A DNA stretch of 64,000 nucleotides from Microstegium vimineum (lineage: Eukaryota; Streptophyta; Magnoliopsida; Poales; Poaceae): NCBI GenBank assembly GCA_022036555.1, contig CM039139.1, forward strand, positions 6,476,924-6,540,923. The letters are read 5' to 3'. Below, one piece after another: positions 22,201 through 34,074 of this stretch. The translations under genes were made by a program, and so were the position numbers. The notes under the pieces were generated by a model that was not told where the DNA came from, ran no database searches, and was given only the letters and a program-made list of their open reading frames with translations. Positions within the stretch are counted from its first letter, which is position 1, and each line of letters begins with the position of its first letter.

Positions 22201-25200
22201 TTTCATAGCTTCAATATCTTCTGGTCTTCCCCTCTTGCAACTCTGCCAATGATGTCCATAGTCCAAACAAATGGGGCATTGGTGTTGTCCTCCCTTTCTC
22301 CTTTTCTTGTCACTGATACCCTTATGCCTTTCGGTTTTAGGCCTACCAGCTACTGCAGTCAATAAAGGTGGGTGCATGAAAAATCCATGGTTTGATTGTG
22401 GCCACTAAGACTTGTCTGGCATAGCTGGAATAAGCTGACTATATACAACTCTAAAATTCTCAACCGAGTAGTATAAGTCAACATAATTCTCTATTAATGC
22501 ATCATGGTAGGTGATGAATGCTAGTGCATGCTTGCATGGAATCCAAGAAACATCCCATTGCCTGCAAGTACATGTCCTTTCTTTTAAGTTGACAAGAAAC
22601 TGAAATGCACTTCCTCCCATCATAGTTACTTCAGCTAACTCTTCTGAGCATTCTAACACCTCTAAGTTTTCCTCTTTACTCTGCTCATTCAACTCTATAA
22701 TGATGTGGGGCAGAATCAAGCCTTGGAGTTTCTTCCCTATTTTCCTTCTTTTGTTCCACTTGGACATGACCATTTGTCTGAGCTTGTCCATAAAATCATC
22801 CAAGTTCATGGATTTGTGAGGCTTTATCCAGTTGTTAAAGCTTTCTACCAGGTTGTTTGTCACATAGTCTACCTTGCAAATGGTTTTGAACTTGCTCCTT
22901 GACCACTTTTTTGTGTGCGTTCTATCTAGCCAATCTATTGCAGCTGGCTTTGCAGCTTTCATAATATTCCAATGTTTTTCATACAAACATGGGTTCCAAG
23001 AGTAAGCTGCTGACCATAGGTGTTCATCAAACACTTTACCATGATATATTTTTTAAAGTTGGTCACCAAAATGGTACATGCATTCTCTATGTTCAGCAAA
23101 AGGAAAAACCTTACCCACCCCAGCCATCACAGATTGTCCAGCATCAGTACATATGGCTAAACCCCTAGGTGATCCTATGGCCTCTTTAAGTTGACTCATG
23201 AACCAAACCCAATTATCAGTAGTTTCTGAATCAAAAATTCCAAAGCAAACAGGATACATCCATTTATGCCCATTAATAGCAATTGCACTAGCTAGTTGGC
23301 CCTTGAACTTCCCTGTCAAGAATGTACTGTCTATTGCAAGGTATGGCCTACAAGCAGCAAGGAACCCATCTATGCATGATTTGAATGCTAAAAAGAATCT
23401 TCTAAATCTGATCTTGTCATCTACCGTGTGGTGGTCAATAATGACTAATCTACCAGTGCAACATTTCTTAACTTGTGCTTTGAACTTGAACAAATTATCA
23501 AAACTGGCATCCCATTCCCCATAGAGGTGTTGGAGTGCTAAGTTCTTACCTTCAAACACTCTATGATATGGTATAGTTACCCCATGATGTTCTTTTAATT
23601 TTGCCACCAATTCTTTTGCACCCAAAATTGCATCCACTATGAGGAAATCCTTGACCTTCTCACATATCCAATAATTTATTGCATTCTTCACCTTCTTTGA
23701 TAGTCTTTTACTAGAGCACTTGTGGCCAGGTTGTTTGTTTTCACCTATATGATACATTAGAGAAACATTTAGTGACAATGATAGACAATATGAAAGACAC
23801 ATTTAATGAATGGAAAAATTATTACCATTACAGTAGTGTCGTCCTTAGCTGTAGCAGCATATATCCACCAAGGACACTTCTCTTTGTCCCTCATTGAACA
23901 ATATGCCCTGTACCTCTTTGGCCCACTCTTTGCCATATTGAACTCAAAACGTTTTTATGGCATGCTGACAAAGTGCCACTTTGAATGTATACATATTTGC
24001 ATAAGTGGTGCCTTGTTTCATAGGTGGATCATGAGGATCATGTTCTTCACTTGAAACATAACTTTGGTTTTGGTCATTGCATTCCTCCTCTTCCTCGTCC
24101 TCTGACTCACCTCCTCCTTCATCCTCATTATCATCAATAATATAGGATGGTTCTTTTTCAACTGTCCTCTGAACCAGCTGTAGAGCATTGGGTTGTACAT
24201 GGTCAACATATACATATTCATCATCAACACCTACATATTCGTTATGTGGTTCAGGGTTCCTAAGGTACTCATCATCATCCTCTTGCTCAACATTATTATC
24301 CTCTCTAGTAGGCTCCGCCTCATCACCAAAATCCCACTCCTTGACAGGCTCATATGGCTCAGATGGCTCTCGGTACACAACAAACATGATGATAGACTTT
24401 GTTTTCAAATGTTTCTCAAACATATCCATCAAATCTTGATCAGTTTTTATTTCAGGAAAAGTTTTGCTTTCCACATCATAATACTGGAAATGAGCCAATT
24501 CCAAATAGCCAGGCGGGTACTTGTCTACCACTGAATTATGCTGGTCTATATAATTTGTTGTGTCCGAATCAACAACCATGTCAAAGCTCCAACAACTAAA
24601 TTCTTGTCTAGACTTCTTGATATTGCCCAACAATTTAATTTCAACATTGAAACTAGTATTCGGATCCATGCTGTTAATCAAAATCAAATTACAGTTTTAG
24701 AATGCCATACTTCCATAACAACTTCTATGAATACCAGGGCAACATTTGAACTCACTTTTCTGGACGAGGCTGATCCTACTGGTCACTGGAGGGGAAGCCT
24801 TGCGCACTGGGCGGCTCTGTAGACTCTTCTTCGGCATCCTGGGGGAGCTATCGTGCCCCTGCCTCGTCCCGTCAGGTGGAGCTCGTGGCATCGGCCTGGG
24901 GGAGCCGCCGCGCTCTGTCCATGTCCAAGCGGGGGGTCCTGGCCGCGCCATCGTGGGGGGGGGGGGGGGGGGGTGGGGCGCCCTAGCCTCCTCCCGGTGA
25001 GGAGCCGCACCGCCCTGGTCCTGGGGGAGCCACCCCGTACTGTCCAAGCCGGGGAGGCTGGCCGCGCCACTGGGGGGGGCGCCCCGCCCCAGCCTCCTCC
25101 CGACGGGGAGGGCTAGTCGCGGCGCCCTGGTCGCCCCGCCCCGGCCGTGCACGAGCCACCAGCACGGCAGCAGCACCGCCCGGCCGGAGCCGGGCCAGGG

Positions 25201-25380
25201 GAGGTGGAGGAGAGGAAACCACTGGGGGGCGCGGCGGATCCATCCCTGGAGAACCCGGATCCGGACGTGGGGCGGTTGCGGCGGTGCCTGCTCGCTGGCG
25301 GGAGCGGCGGCGGCGGCGCCGTGGAGCATCGGGCGGGCGTCTCCCGCGGCCTCACGCGGTCGGCCTGTGTGATTGGGAAG

Positions 25381-25575
25381 GGTAAAAACGACTTTTACCC
25401 TGTTGTACAGTGTAAGAGTTAACAGAGTATTCTAACATTTCTAACAGAAGGCCTAATTTATAAGAGGCCTAATTTATAAGAGTTTTTTGTTTTGGGGCCA
25501 GATTCCCAAATTGAAAATGAAAAGGTCTTGATTTCTAAGCAGTTTAGTTTTCAGGGCCTAATTCCTAATTCTCTC
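25381..25575. repeat. right TIR of the MULE
   Basis: On the reverse complement it starts GAGAGAATTAGGAATTAGGC and tracks the left TIR. A tandem near-duplicate of about 16-17 bases (GGCCTAATTTATAAGA twice, about 25450-25482) makes it longer than its partner. Confidence 0.88.
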
Positions 25576-25584
25576 AAAATTAAA

Positions 25585-26884
25585 ATTACAAGTACGTCCA
25601 TTTGAGGTGCTTCATTCTTGTGGCTTCGCTGTCGCTGGCCATTGCCGCCGCAACCTAGAACTTCTCCGACTCCCGCAACGAAGACACCAAGAATGAAGCT
25701 CGTGATCGAATCCATGATGAACGAAGAAATTCAATTTTTGGAAAGCGCATCAGGAGCATATCAGAGATGTGCAATTGGTCCATTGAACGCACCAGCAAAT
25801 GGCAAACTTCCGTTTCCTCATCGTCCCAGAATCTGACGCTAGCTGCGTCAACGGCCAAAGCCCACAAGAGGGGTCCAAGAACACCAACCCGCGTACATGA
25901 GAAGGTGGAAAATAAACATAACAAGTGAGTCCCTACCACTCACAGCTCCATGGAGGAAGGAGTTGCGGATCAGGACTCCCCTTGGAGGAACCAAACACCG
26001 GTCGACATCTCCTCGTCGCCGGTATGTCTGCTAAAATTCCTCCATATACCCGCCGCCGCCATGCCGTTTGGTGACGAAGTCCGCACTACCGTTGTGGACG
26101 TGAGCACCGATGGCACAAGGAAAAACATAGAAGATCGGAACACTGGCACATATAGGATAAAAAAAATGAAGAAACCATCGCCAGCTTCCAGACCCTCGCA
26201 AATGACGCCATCGGCATGAATCACAGACACAACGGACATCGCAGAGACCACACCACCCGACCACCGCCAACAGAAACGATGGCAGAGGAGCTCGGGAGGA
26301 AACAAAAGAACTCACCTCTGGCACTGCACCGAGGTCGAATGATGACACCCGCCAACCGAGCCGGAGACAAGAAACAGCAAATCCCTTTCCATGCTTTGAT
26401 GTGTGATCGTGTGGATAAGGCCCAACAGGAGTACCCGAACTTTTTGGGCTTTACTTTGGTCGACGAAGGCTTGGCCCAGTTGAAGATCCTCGCTGACACG
26501 TGTGGTCCGCATGCTGTCTGTTTATCTCAGACGTGGAAAAAGGCTTTTTAAAGCTCGCATTTCTCATCGCCCGCCGCCTCCGCCGCCGCCTGAGTTGGTT
26601 ATGTTAGAGGTAGATGAATGGTGCCGCCGCCTCCGCCGTCGCCTGAGTTGGTCATGTTAGAGGTAGATTAATGGTGAATTCCAGACTGAGGTAAGCTTCA
26701 ATGCCACCACATTTTTTAGATGGATTTTCGTTGAATCTCAGGTTGGTTTGTAACCCTATTTTGCATTTTTTTTCCTCCCGTTCACATGGAGATTTTGATG
26801 CATCTCAGGGCGAGGGAGCAGCTTTAGGATCGTACCCCGAATCATCCGTTCTTACTTGGTGCACCCGGCTCCCGCTCGGTGGCT
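25585..26884. other. upstream flank of the F-box gene, no gene recognised
   Basis: The stretch carries no recognised protein family; the short frames on both strands are unconvincing. It includes the direct repeat at 26572-26670 and the presumed promoter and leader of the F-box gene, without a clear TATA motif. Confidence 0.4.
26572..26670. repeat. about 50-bp tandem duplication upstream of the F-box gene
   Basis: GCCGCCTGAGTTGGT(T/C)ATGTTAGAGGTAGAT(G/T)AATGGTG occurs twice in direct tandem, each copy preceded by a CCGCCGCCTCCGCC-type run. The copies differ by a few bases. It falls about 215-310 bases upstream of the F-box start codon, so probably in the leader or proximal promoter. Confidence 0.8.
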
Positions 26885-28078
26885 ATGGCTGAGACCACGA
26901 AGCCTCCAGAGTTGCAGCGGAGTACCCTCAACATCGCCAACCTCCCTGAAGAGTTACTCTCAGAGATTTTCCTCTTGCTGCCACCGAAATCCGTCCTCCT
27001 GTCCCGCGCCGTCTGCAAGGCATGGCGCCGAATCACCTCCGACTGCGCCTTCCTCCTCTCCCACCACAGCCGCCAACCTCAGCGGCGGCTCCTCACCTTC
27101 GTCCGCGACGTGGGAACTAACCACGACAACATGGGACTTGTTGACTACTGCGTCGAAGCTCTTGACTTCCGCAAGCACGAGTTCCGGTCCGTCATTCGGT
27201 TCACCTTCGACGACTACGACTGCTTAGTGAGTGACCCCCCGTTCGCCGTCCACGCTGCCTGTGATGGTCTCCTGCTCATGTCCTTCAGAAATCGTTTGTA
27301 TCTCTGCAATCCGACCACACGTCAGCTGGTTTCCGTCTTCCCACCCGCGCTTAAACATGTCAAGGCTGTCGGGCTTTATGCTCATGGCTCCGAGTACCGA
27401 GTATTGTACTACCGAGAAATTGGTTTGGAAACTACATTCTACATCACCACGGTGGGATCAGGGAATGAGAGGTGCATTAGGCCCCATTCAGCGTTGACAT
27501 TTGTGAGACAATTGATAGCAACAAGATCTGATGCTATAGACTTTGATGAGCCTTTCCTATTCCATGGCAACCTGCACTGGCTGATTTCCTTGCCCAATTG
27601 CAGTGACATACTGGTGTTCGACACCATAGGTGAAGTGTTCTGGTTGTTGCATGCACATGCACCTGTTAAGCATTTAGCTATTGTGTCATCCTTGCTTGAG
27701 ATTGATGGCATGCTTGCAGTATCGAACAGTAATGTCAGTGGATCAAAGGTGAATCTTTGGCTTCTGCAGGACTACAAAGGTGTGGTATGGGTCCACAAGT
27801 ATCGCATTAAATTGCCAGTCATTGAGATAAGCCGCTTTGAAGAACATGGAGGTTGGTGCTCCCATATTCTATCCCGGGAGGGAGATGTGCTGGTTGATGG
27901 TTTTCATTGGCAGCTGAACTTTGACAGAAATGGTAATTTACTGGAAAAATTTCAATGCAATGGCCGCTTGCTAAACTTCACTGCAAAGGTTTTCAGAGAA
28001 AGCCTTGTTCCGCATGCACTCTTCCGAGAGCAAGAGAATAGACCTGCACGTGATCCACCTTTCTTCAGGGGGCTTTAG
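26885..28078 (+). CDS. F-box protein, single exon
   Basis: A 397-residue protein. An N-terminal F-box spans about residues 16-60 (NIANLPEELLSEIFLLLPPKSVLLSRAVCKAWR, seen as consecutive motifs LPEELL, LLLPPKSVL and CKAWRR). It is followed by a longer region with the plant F-box-associated pattern: CDGLLLMSFRNRLYLCNPTTRQ at about 125-146, then YRVLYYREIG, FHGNLHWLI, and a C-terminal SREGDVLVDGFHW. Such proteins bind SKP1 through the F-box, form SCF E3 ubiquitin ligases and select targets through the C-terminal part; the target cannot be inferred. The start is ATG 26885; the frame opens six bases earlier at a GTG, which is not a credible plant start. No lesion is visible and the length is typical. 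Rapidly evolving F-box families make orthology uncertain. Confidence 0.88.
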   Translation: MAETTKPPELQRSTLNIANLPEELLSEIFLLLPPKSVLLSRAVCKAWRRITSDCAFLLSHHSRQPQRRLLTFVRDVGTNHDNMGLVDYCVEALDFRKHEFRSVIRFTFDDYDCLVSDPPFAVHAACDGLLLMSFRNRLYLCNPTTRQLVSVFPPALKHVKAVGLYAHGSEYRVLYYREIGLETTFYITTVGSGNERCIRPHSALTFVRQLIATRSDAIDFDEPFLFHGNLHWLISLPNCSDILVFDTIGEVFWLLHAHAPVKHLAIVSSLLEIDGMLAVSNSNVSGSKVNLWLLQDYKGVVWVHKYRIKLPVIEISRFEEHGGWCSHILSREGDVLVDGFHWQLNFDRNGNLLEKFQCNGRLLNFTAKVFRESLVPHALFREQENRPARDPPFFRGL

Positions 28079-29319
28079 AATGTAATATGGTTTTCCATCA
28101 TTCCACCTACCAATTTACACTTTTGAGTATCTAATTATCTATGCACGAGGCTTTACTGTTAATAGATGGAGCTTAAACTAACTAGCTTCTTTGCTATATG
28201 CTTATAGTTTATATGTTGTGTTAGTGGTAGTAACCAACTGGTCTGTATGTCTGTAAGATGTTTGATGTGCTCTTTAGTTGGGTACAATTAATTTTATTTT
28301 AATGCCTCAGTGATCTGGTCCAGTGAAAATGGGATTTTGCTGCTCTTAAAACTTGAATGGGGAAACATTTAGGTACTGCAAAGGTAATGCCGCAGTGATT
28401 TTGTCTAATGAATATGGGATTTTGCTGCTCTTAAAACATGAATGGGAAAACATTCATGTTGATCAAGATTGTAATTTTTATTACGCCCATGAGTTCATCT
28501 CTTGAACTAAAAAATGTCTAGGATCATGCACTTTATTTTACCATTTATATAACATAACACTGACAGTGACAGTGAAAGGTCACTGTCCAAGTGTACATGT
28601 CGTAGCTGATGTTTATCTCAGATAAGGTTCTTCATTAGATGACATATTTCTAGCCATTAACGTCCTGATGAATGCTTGTCTTTTATGGTTTTTTGAGGTG
28701 ATTTTATGGTTCCTAAACAATACAGCTGAACACTGCAGGACTGTTCTAACTGATTTTCCTCTTCACAATTATTTCCCTTGAAAAAAGACTATTCTAGCGC
28801 TTGATCATAGAGCAGCATTTTTTTTTTATGGAAATCATAGAGCAGCATTGATGCCCAGTTAAGTGATAGCTGGAAAGCTACCATCCACCAAAATAGAAGA
28901 TGAAGTCTATTTATTTTGGCTCAAGCTCTCACTTGCATTATCCACTGCATGTGACAACTGTGGCATTTGTGATCCAACTCTTGAGGTCTAGGTACTTGAT
29001 ATGTTGGGGCACAGGATAGAGGCTACGATAGATAGGGTGTGATATACTGATCACAATGGTAAAAAATCCCCCAGTGTCAGCACTTTCAGAATCTTGATTT
29101 TTTTTTTTCATGTATGCATTTGACGTATAAATCGACTGAATCCTTTGGTTGGTTTTATCTTCCCTTTTTGGTGCAACTGAGGAACCGAAGTCTTTCCCTA
29201 GGTTGAATTTGATGTTTCTGGTACAAAATGTTATTGCTCTTGTTTGTTAAACTGGATTGAGGTACATGCACAAGCATCGAATTTCTTCATTCTGTTCCAG
29301 ATTATGTGAGGTGCTTAGC
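28079..29319. other. 3' flank of the F-box gene and intergenic DNA
   Basis: AT-rich, non-coding. An imperfect repeat of about 80 bases containing ATGGGATTTTGCTGCTCTTAAAAC occurs twice, at about 28310-28370 and 28395-28455. No protein or RNA gene was recognised. Confidence 0.45.
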
Positions 29320-29560
29320 ACTATGATTGGATGCTAATTATAAGGACTAAACATGAGCTAATTGTAAAACTAATTGCATAAGCGATGAATAATTAGCGAG
29401 ACAAATCTATTAATCCTAATTAGCCCTTGATTAGCCTATGTTTATTGTAGCATCATATAAGCTAATCATGACCTAATTAGTATTAATAGATTTGTCTTGC
29501 TAATTAGTCATCACTTATGCAATTAGTTTTAAAATTAGTTTGCGTTCGATCCTTCCAATT
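29320..29560. mobile_element. palindromic MITE-like element
   Basis: The halves are inverted copies: GCTAATTATAAGGACTAAAC, AACTAATTGCATAAGCGATG and AGACAAATCTATTAAT on the left correspond to AGTATTAATAGATTTGTCTTG, CATCACTTATGCAATTAGTT and related words on the right. The ATTAGC-rich sequence is a familiar high-copy grass MITE type. The outermost ends are less clear, so boundaries are approximate. Confidence 0.65.
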
Positions 29561-30618
29561 AACATGTAAACATTTAATTTTACTGCTCTTGTTTGGTGAA
29601 CTGCATTGAGGTACATTTCCTCAATTCTCAAAATTGTTTAATTACCTCATGTCTTGGTTAGAAGTGGCTTTTAAGATGGTTTCATCCCTTTTAATTGATT
29701 TTTTAATAAACACTTGAAAATGTTTTAAACCCCAAAATGTCTCTAAGATTTTTAAATTTTCGATACAAATATTTAGAGCTTGTTAAATTATATTAGAAGC
29801 TTCTAGAAATTAGATTTAGCTATAGGGAAAATGAGAAATATATTGAAAAAATTTAGATAGCTCACAAATTTTTATAATCTATCTTGTGTCCTAATCCATC
29901 TCTAGAATGTCTCGGAGAATTTTGAATATTAGAGATATCCTTTTTGTGGTTTTTAGAACTTTATCAAAAAAAAAATCAGTTTAGATGACGAACACTTCTA
30001 ACCAGAGCATAGAGACAATTTGAATAATTTTAAGAGTTGAGGGAGGCGATTTTTCTAGTTGAAGTTCGAGAAGAAATCCTAAACTACAATTATAATTCAG
30101 AATGCAAAATTGTTTTTCTTCTCTCCGAAAAACCTTTCAGAAGTTGCACGGCTTGTCAATAGCAATTTTCGTGGCCCATTAATAATGCGCTAACAAATAG
30201 ATAGGGGCCCACGCAGCGTGTCTAGAAGGCAAGATTCCAGAATCCGGAACCGGAAGGGATCCCAAACTTGTAAATAGCCGCGAAGTCCGCTGGCGAAGCC
30301 CGGAGCTGGCGCTCGAAAATATCTCGCCGCGGGCACGAGCTCTGGAACCTTCACTGGCCCCAACCCCCGACGACCAAAGCGCACCCAGCCTCCTCCCTAT
30401 TTCATCAGTCATCAGAGAAACAAAAAAGATATTTTTTCCTCACGCCTTCGCCGCCCGCGGAATAAAAACTTTTCTCTCGCCTCCCTTCCTTGCAATCCAT
30501 CCATCTCTCGCCTCCCTACCAATTCGATGCCCTTTTTGTAGCGCTGCTGCCTCGCCCTGCGTCGTCGTCGTCGCGGGTCCCCGTTCTCGCTTGCTGCTGC
30601 TGCTGCGCTTCCAACACC
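29561..30618. other. intergenic DNA and upstream region of the J-domain gene
   Basis: AT-rich until about 30180, then GC-rich toward the J-domain gene. The 30440-30618 part is C/T-rich and CG-rich, consistent with a leader and promoter. Open frames here are antisense or low-complexity artefacts. Confidence 0.4.
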
Positions 30619-31660
30619 ATGGACGGGGGATCCGGCAATGCCTCCGGCGGCGGCGCGTCGACGTGCAGCTACTACGCGCTCCTCGGCATCTGCAAGAACG
30701 CCTCCGCCACCGACATACGAACTGCGTACCGGAGGCTCGCGATGGTGAGTTCCGCTTGCTGTGCTGTGCATGCGCGCGCGGCGTCGCGCCGGTGTGTGTT
30801 TGATTCTGTGTGCTTCTGTTTCCCCAACTTCCCGAACAGACCCGCTCACATGTTCCGATCTCTTGCCGTCGGCGCGCAGAAGTGGCACCCGGACCGGTGG
30901 GCCAGCGACCCCGGCGCGGCCGGCGAGGCCAAGCGGCGGTTCCAGCGGATCCAGGAGGCATACTCCGGTAAGGCCGCCGCCCGAGTACCGAATACCTGTT
31001 TGGTTATGTGCTTGGCTTTCACGAGATTTGATCGAATTGCTTGGTTGGCTGGCGTAGTTTTGTCGGACAAGGGGAAAAAGGCCATGTACGACGCCGGGCT
31101 CTTCGATCCCCTCGACGACGACGACCAGGTGAATCAGCAGAGCCAGCCTGCCTCGGTTTCGTTTCTTGTCCTCCTTTCCTGGTTCCTGCTGCCTAGTATT
31201 GTCGTCTCGTCGATTTCAATCAAATCCTTTTGCAATTTTGTGCGCGATGCAATCATGTAGCCTGAGCATTTTGTGCGCTTATTATATGTGTGCAACATGT
31301 AGCCTGATGAATGAAAACAAAAGAAATTAATTTTTTCTGCTCTGCTCTCGGACGGCCAGGATTTCTCCGACTTCATGCAGGAGATGCTGGTGATGATGGA
31401 TAACGTGAAAAACGAGGTAGGCGCAACGCAATACAACCACCCAGCCACCACCACACGGATTTATTTGTTTAATAATAATATATATAATTATAACCTTAGC
31501 TTCCGTGCAGAAGGCGGACACGCTGGAGGACCTGCAGAAGATGCTGGACGACATGGTGAACGGCGACGGCGGGGGCGGCGTCGGCGTAGGCGGGCGCGTG
31601 CCGCCGCCGCCGCGGACGCGCGTCGCGCCCTACCCGCAGCCGCAGCAGGCGCGCAGGTGA
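30619..31660 (+). CDS. J-domain (DnaJ/HSP40-like) protein, five exons
   Basis: Exons 30619-30744, 30880-30967, 31058-31128, 31360-31416 and 31511-31660 join in frame through GT-AG introns to a 163-residue protein. The J domain covers about residues 17-83: CSYYALLGICKNASATDIRTAYRRLAM, the KWHPDRW loop (HPD at residues 45-47, needed to stimulate Hsp70 ATPase), RRFQRIQEAYSVLSDKGKKAMYD. It is followed by DFSDFMQEMLVMMDNV, a short acidic segment, and a Gly/Pro-rich tail ending PQPQQARR. No zinc-finger or C-terminal substrate domain is present, so it is a J-domain-only (class C) co-chaperone acting with an Hsp70. There is no signal peptide. The ATG begins MDGGSGNASG; the frame extends upstream into leader-like sequence without homology. 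All splice junctions and frames agree, so the model is firm; the Hsp70 partner and compartment are not known. Confidence 0.93.
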
Positions 31661-33472
31661 CCGGCGCCGGTGTACGAGATGTACACGCGCCGTAGCTGCC
31701 GAGTACTACTGCGCTTTTGGTGAGAGGGACCCGGAGAAAGGAGACGAGCAAGCAACGGGAGGCTCTGGAAAAGAAGAATAAAAATTTGGCCCTTTTTATG
31801 CCAATCTGATCTGATATTAGTTTACGCCTCCTTTTCTGTAGCAGTGATTGGCCGATCGTGTAAAGCAGCTGGGGGTTTGGGTTTGGGTCGGGTGGTGTTG
31901 GCGCCGCCGCACAACAACCACCGGACGCGTGGCCCGGGCACTCCGATTTTTTTTTAAAAAAATTATGTCGTCGATATTTCGATTTCATGGCCCAATTGTC
32001 ACTGGCATCCTGACGATTCCATTGCCATTCTCGCTCACTGCTGCGTGTGCCGTGTGTTGCAGTCTTCTCTGTCGTCGATTTCTCGATTTGTTAAATCACC
32101 CGTCCCCAGCGCCGGGATGGCCTGGACGCCTGGTCCGGTAACTATTAAGCAGACCAGAGCCTTCGTGGTCGACGCTCTGTCTCTTGCCGACAGGGGACGT
32201 GGCCTTGTCAGTCATGGGCTCATTGCATCGATCAGCAGCATGGTCATGGTGCGGCGCTGGGCCGACGATGGTTCTAGTTGCACGCTCACTTGTAGCCTGG
32301 CAGTGGCAAGGCACTATAGCGACGTTGGGATTTGCAGCTTGTTTGCGCGCGTCCGCGTCGAAATTCGCGGTGATGGATACTGTGGCCGCGTTCTGGACTC
32401 CTCCTGGATCCGCATCGCGTAGTACGAACGAAAGCGAGAACAGGGGGGCAAAACTCGCCTGGCTCCGCTCCGCGGCGCCAAGCCGCCACCACCAGTTGAG
32501 CGAGCCCCGGTGCCAGGCCAGGGTCGCCGTCTGGACCAGATGATTTTTTTTCGTTCCTCAATGGTTGGCCACGGAGGACTCGAATCCGGAGTGTTCGTCA
32601 GGTCAGGTCCCACGACCACGAGGGCTACGGCAGAGGCACAGAGGCCGGAGCATATCACGCGACGTGAATGCATGCGTCGCCGGTCGAGTAGCTCTCTCCA
32701 GTTGTGGACTTGTGGTGTGGTGAAGGCCCTTTTGGGTCTTCTGCGTGGTCCACGGGAACGTCTCGCCTCTCTTGGTCCCTGCTCGGTGTTCGCTCGCTTC
32801 TGAAAGCGAATAAAGAGGTAGAGGGTTAGGGCCTGATGAGTGATGACTAGTGGAATCGAGATGGTTCCGGTGTACGTCGGTCTGGTCATCATTGGACTAG
32901 CTAGTTTATTGATCTTCTGCTACTGTCAGTGCTGCAACATGGTCACCGATGACGAGAACGCGATCTCATGCTTGGTTGTTTTCTTTCTTCTTCTCATTCT
33001 TCTTCTTTTAATTGAGAAAGAAAAAATATCTGTTGGGCTGGAACAGTCCGGGGTACCGGCACTGTCCGGACCATTTGTTCCTTCCATCCTCTTTTGTTTC
33101 GGCGTCACGCTCGGATCTGGTAAATTCGAGCTCATCTTTTTGCTCCGTCAGCGCCTGACGCCGACGGCCCATGCCCCGCCGTCTGAGTGCCCGCTTGACT
33201 TGATTCCCTGCCGCACAATCGCAGACGTCTGGGCGCGATACGATGCCTACAGCGCATTTCTCAAACATCATCTGCTTTTTGGGTGAAACTTACTGACGCG
33301 TTCGAATTTGCAGCACAGGCCGTCCATGTGAATGCGATCAGTTTTCGATCCGTTATCCATGTGAGGGGCTCTTGTGTTGTGTCCTAACCACACCAGCTTT
33401 GCTTTGCACCACGAGGACACCAGCAATCTCGCGTGCCTACTGCTTTGCTTAGTACGGAGTGCGTACGTAGTA
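31661..33472. other. intergenic DNA, no gene recognised
   Basis: It begins with the 3' untranslated region of the J-domain gene: an AATAAAAATTTGG signal lies near 31777-31789. The remainder has short frames without family motifs on either strand. No RNA gene is seen. Confidence 0.45.
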
Positions 33473-33705
33473 CTCCCTTCGTTTCAACATCCTAAGAATC
33501 TTGGAGAGTCAAACTAGTTTGACTAAACTTATATAACAATACAATAACATTTATGATGTCTTAGATTTGTTATCAATTATATTTTCATAATATGCCTATT
33601 TTATATCATATATTTTAATAGTTTTCTCTATAATTATTGGTCAAATTTGAGATATTTTGACTCTCCAAGATTCATGAAAAAACTTATAATTTAGGACGGA
33701 GGGAG
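33473..33705. mobile_element. Stowaway MITE
   Basis: The left end is CTCCCTTCGTTTCAACATCC, and the right end on the reverse complement is CTCCCTCCGTCCTAAATTAT. It is flanked by TA at 33471-33472 and 33706-33707. The internal TTGGAGAGTCAAAC words are shared with the Stowaway at 17061-17320, so the two are related family members. Confidence 0.88.
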
Positions 33706-33707
33706 TA

Positions 33708-34074
33708 GTATTTTACTGCTCTATTTGAGCCTGCTACGCCTGTTGTTTTAAGACACGGATGTCGGCTGCTCATCACCGTGCTCAAAGCAAACCAGTTTCT
33801 CGTCGATACGGGATCCATGGATCGGATTTCAGATAGCGGCTGCTCCGCCGTTCAACAACGAACTCGTACCGAAGTGGAAAATCAGAGGAACTTCCAGAAA
33901 AGATTTGGACGGTGCTGACAGAGCTAGCTACGCAAAGAAAAGTGATGGTACAGGCTCCAACTTAACATCACCTTAAAGAGACTAGCCCCTCTACCTCTAT
34001 ACGGAGTACGTCGCAAAACAGAGCCAGTTATACCCGTCATTCTTCGTGAGACGGAAAGAATGGTAGAGAAAAAG
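33708..34074. other. intergenic DNA, nothing recognised
   Basis: Short mixed-composition stretch between the Stowaway element and the LINE. No reading frame or repeat was identified. Confidence 0.4.

Larger units (their letters stand above)
20781..24669 (-). pseudogene. MuDR-type transposase, multi-exon, inactivated
   Basis: Minus-strand gene beginning at ATG 24669 (MDPNTSFNVEIKLLGN). It has an N-terminal PB1-like part, then an acidic linker with GGGESEDEEEEE, a MuDR-type DNA-binding region (about 23950-23640), and the MULE catalytic domain with YLAIDSTFLTGKFKGQL, ICTDAGQSVMAGV and EHRECMYHF (about 23350-23060). It continues with a SWIM zinc finger (CTCRQWDVSWIPCKHALAF, about 22570-22510) and a zinc knuckle CPICLDYGHHWQSC (about 22290-22240). 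A basic C-terminal exon ending NPSMGTRSKK closes at 20781. Lesions: a one-base frameshift near 23950 after HAIK, an in-frame TAA at 23053-23055, and an in-frame TAG at 22405-22407. An intron of about 80 bp (23745-23825) and several introns toward the 3' end are visible. As it stands it cannot make a full-length transposase. Confidence 0.85.
20180..25575 (-). mobile_element. Mutator-like element (MULE) with long TIRs and 9-bp TSD
   Basis: This 5.4-kb element is bounded by inverted repeats of about 170-195 bp and a perfect 9-bp target duplication, AAAATTAAA (20171-20179 and 25576-25584), the standard size for Mutator-like elements. Inside, on the minus strand, lies a transposase gene with lesions, a GC-rich leader (about 24700-25380), a Stowaway insertion and a recent internal tandem duplication. 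The TIRs have diverged by several substitutions, and the right one carries an extra tandem CCTAATTTATAAGAGG unit. The gene is broken, so mobility would need a transposase supplied by another copy. Confidence 0.92.

Noticed and set aside
20781..24669. A domesticated MULE-derived transcription factor (FAR1/MUSTANG type)
   Set aside because: The gene lies between TIRs with a target duplication and has a frameshift and stops, so it is an ordinary decayed transposon gene.
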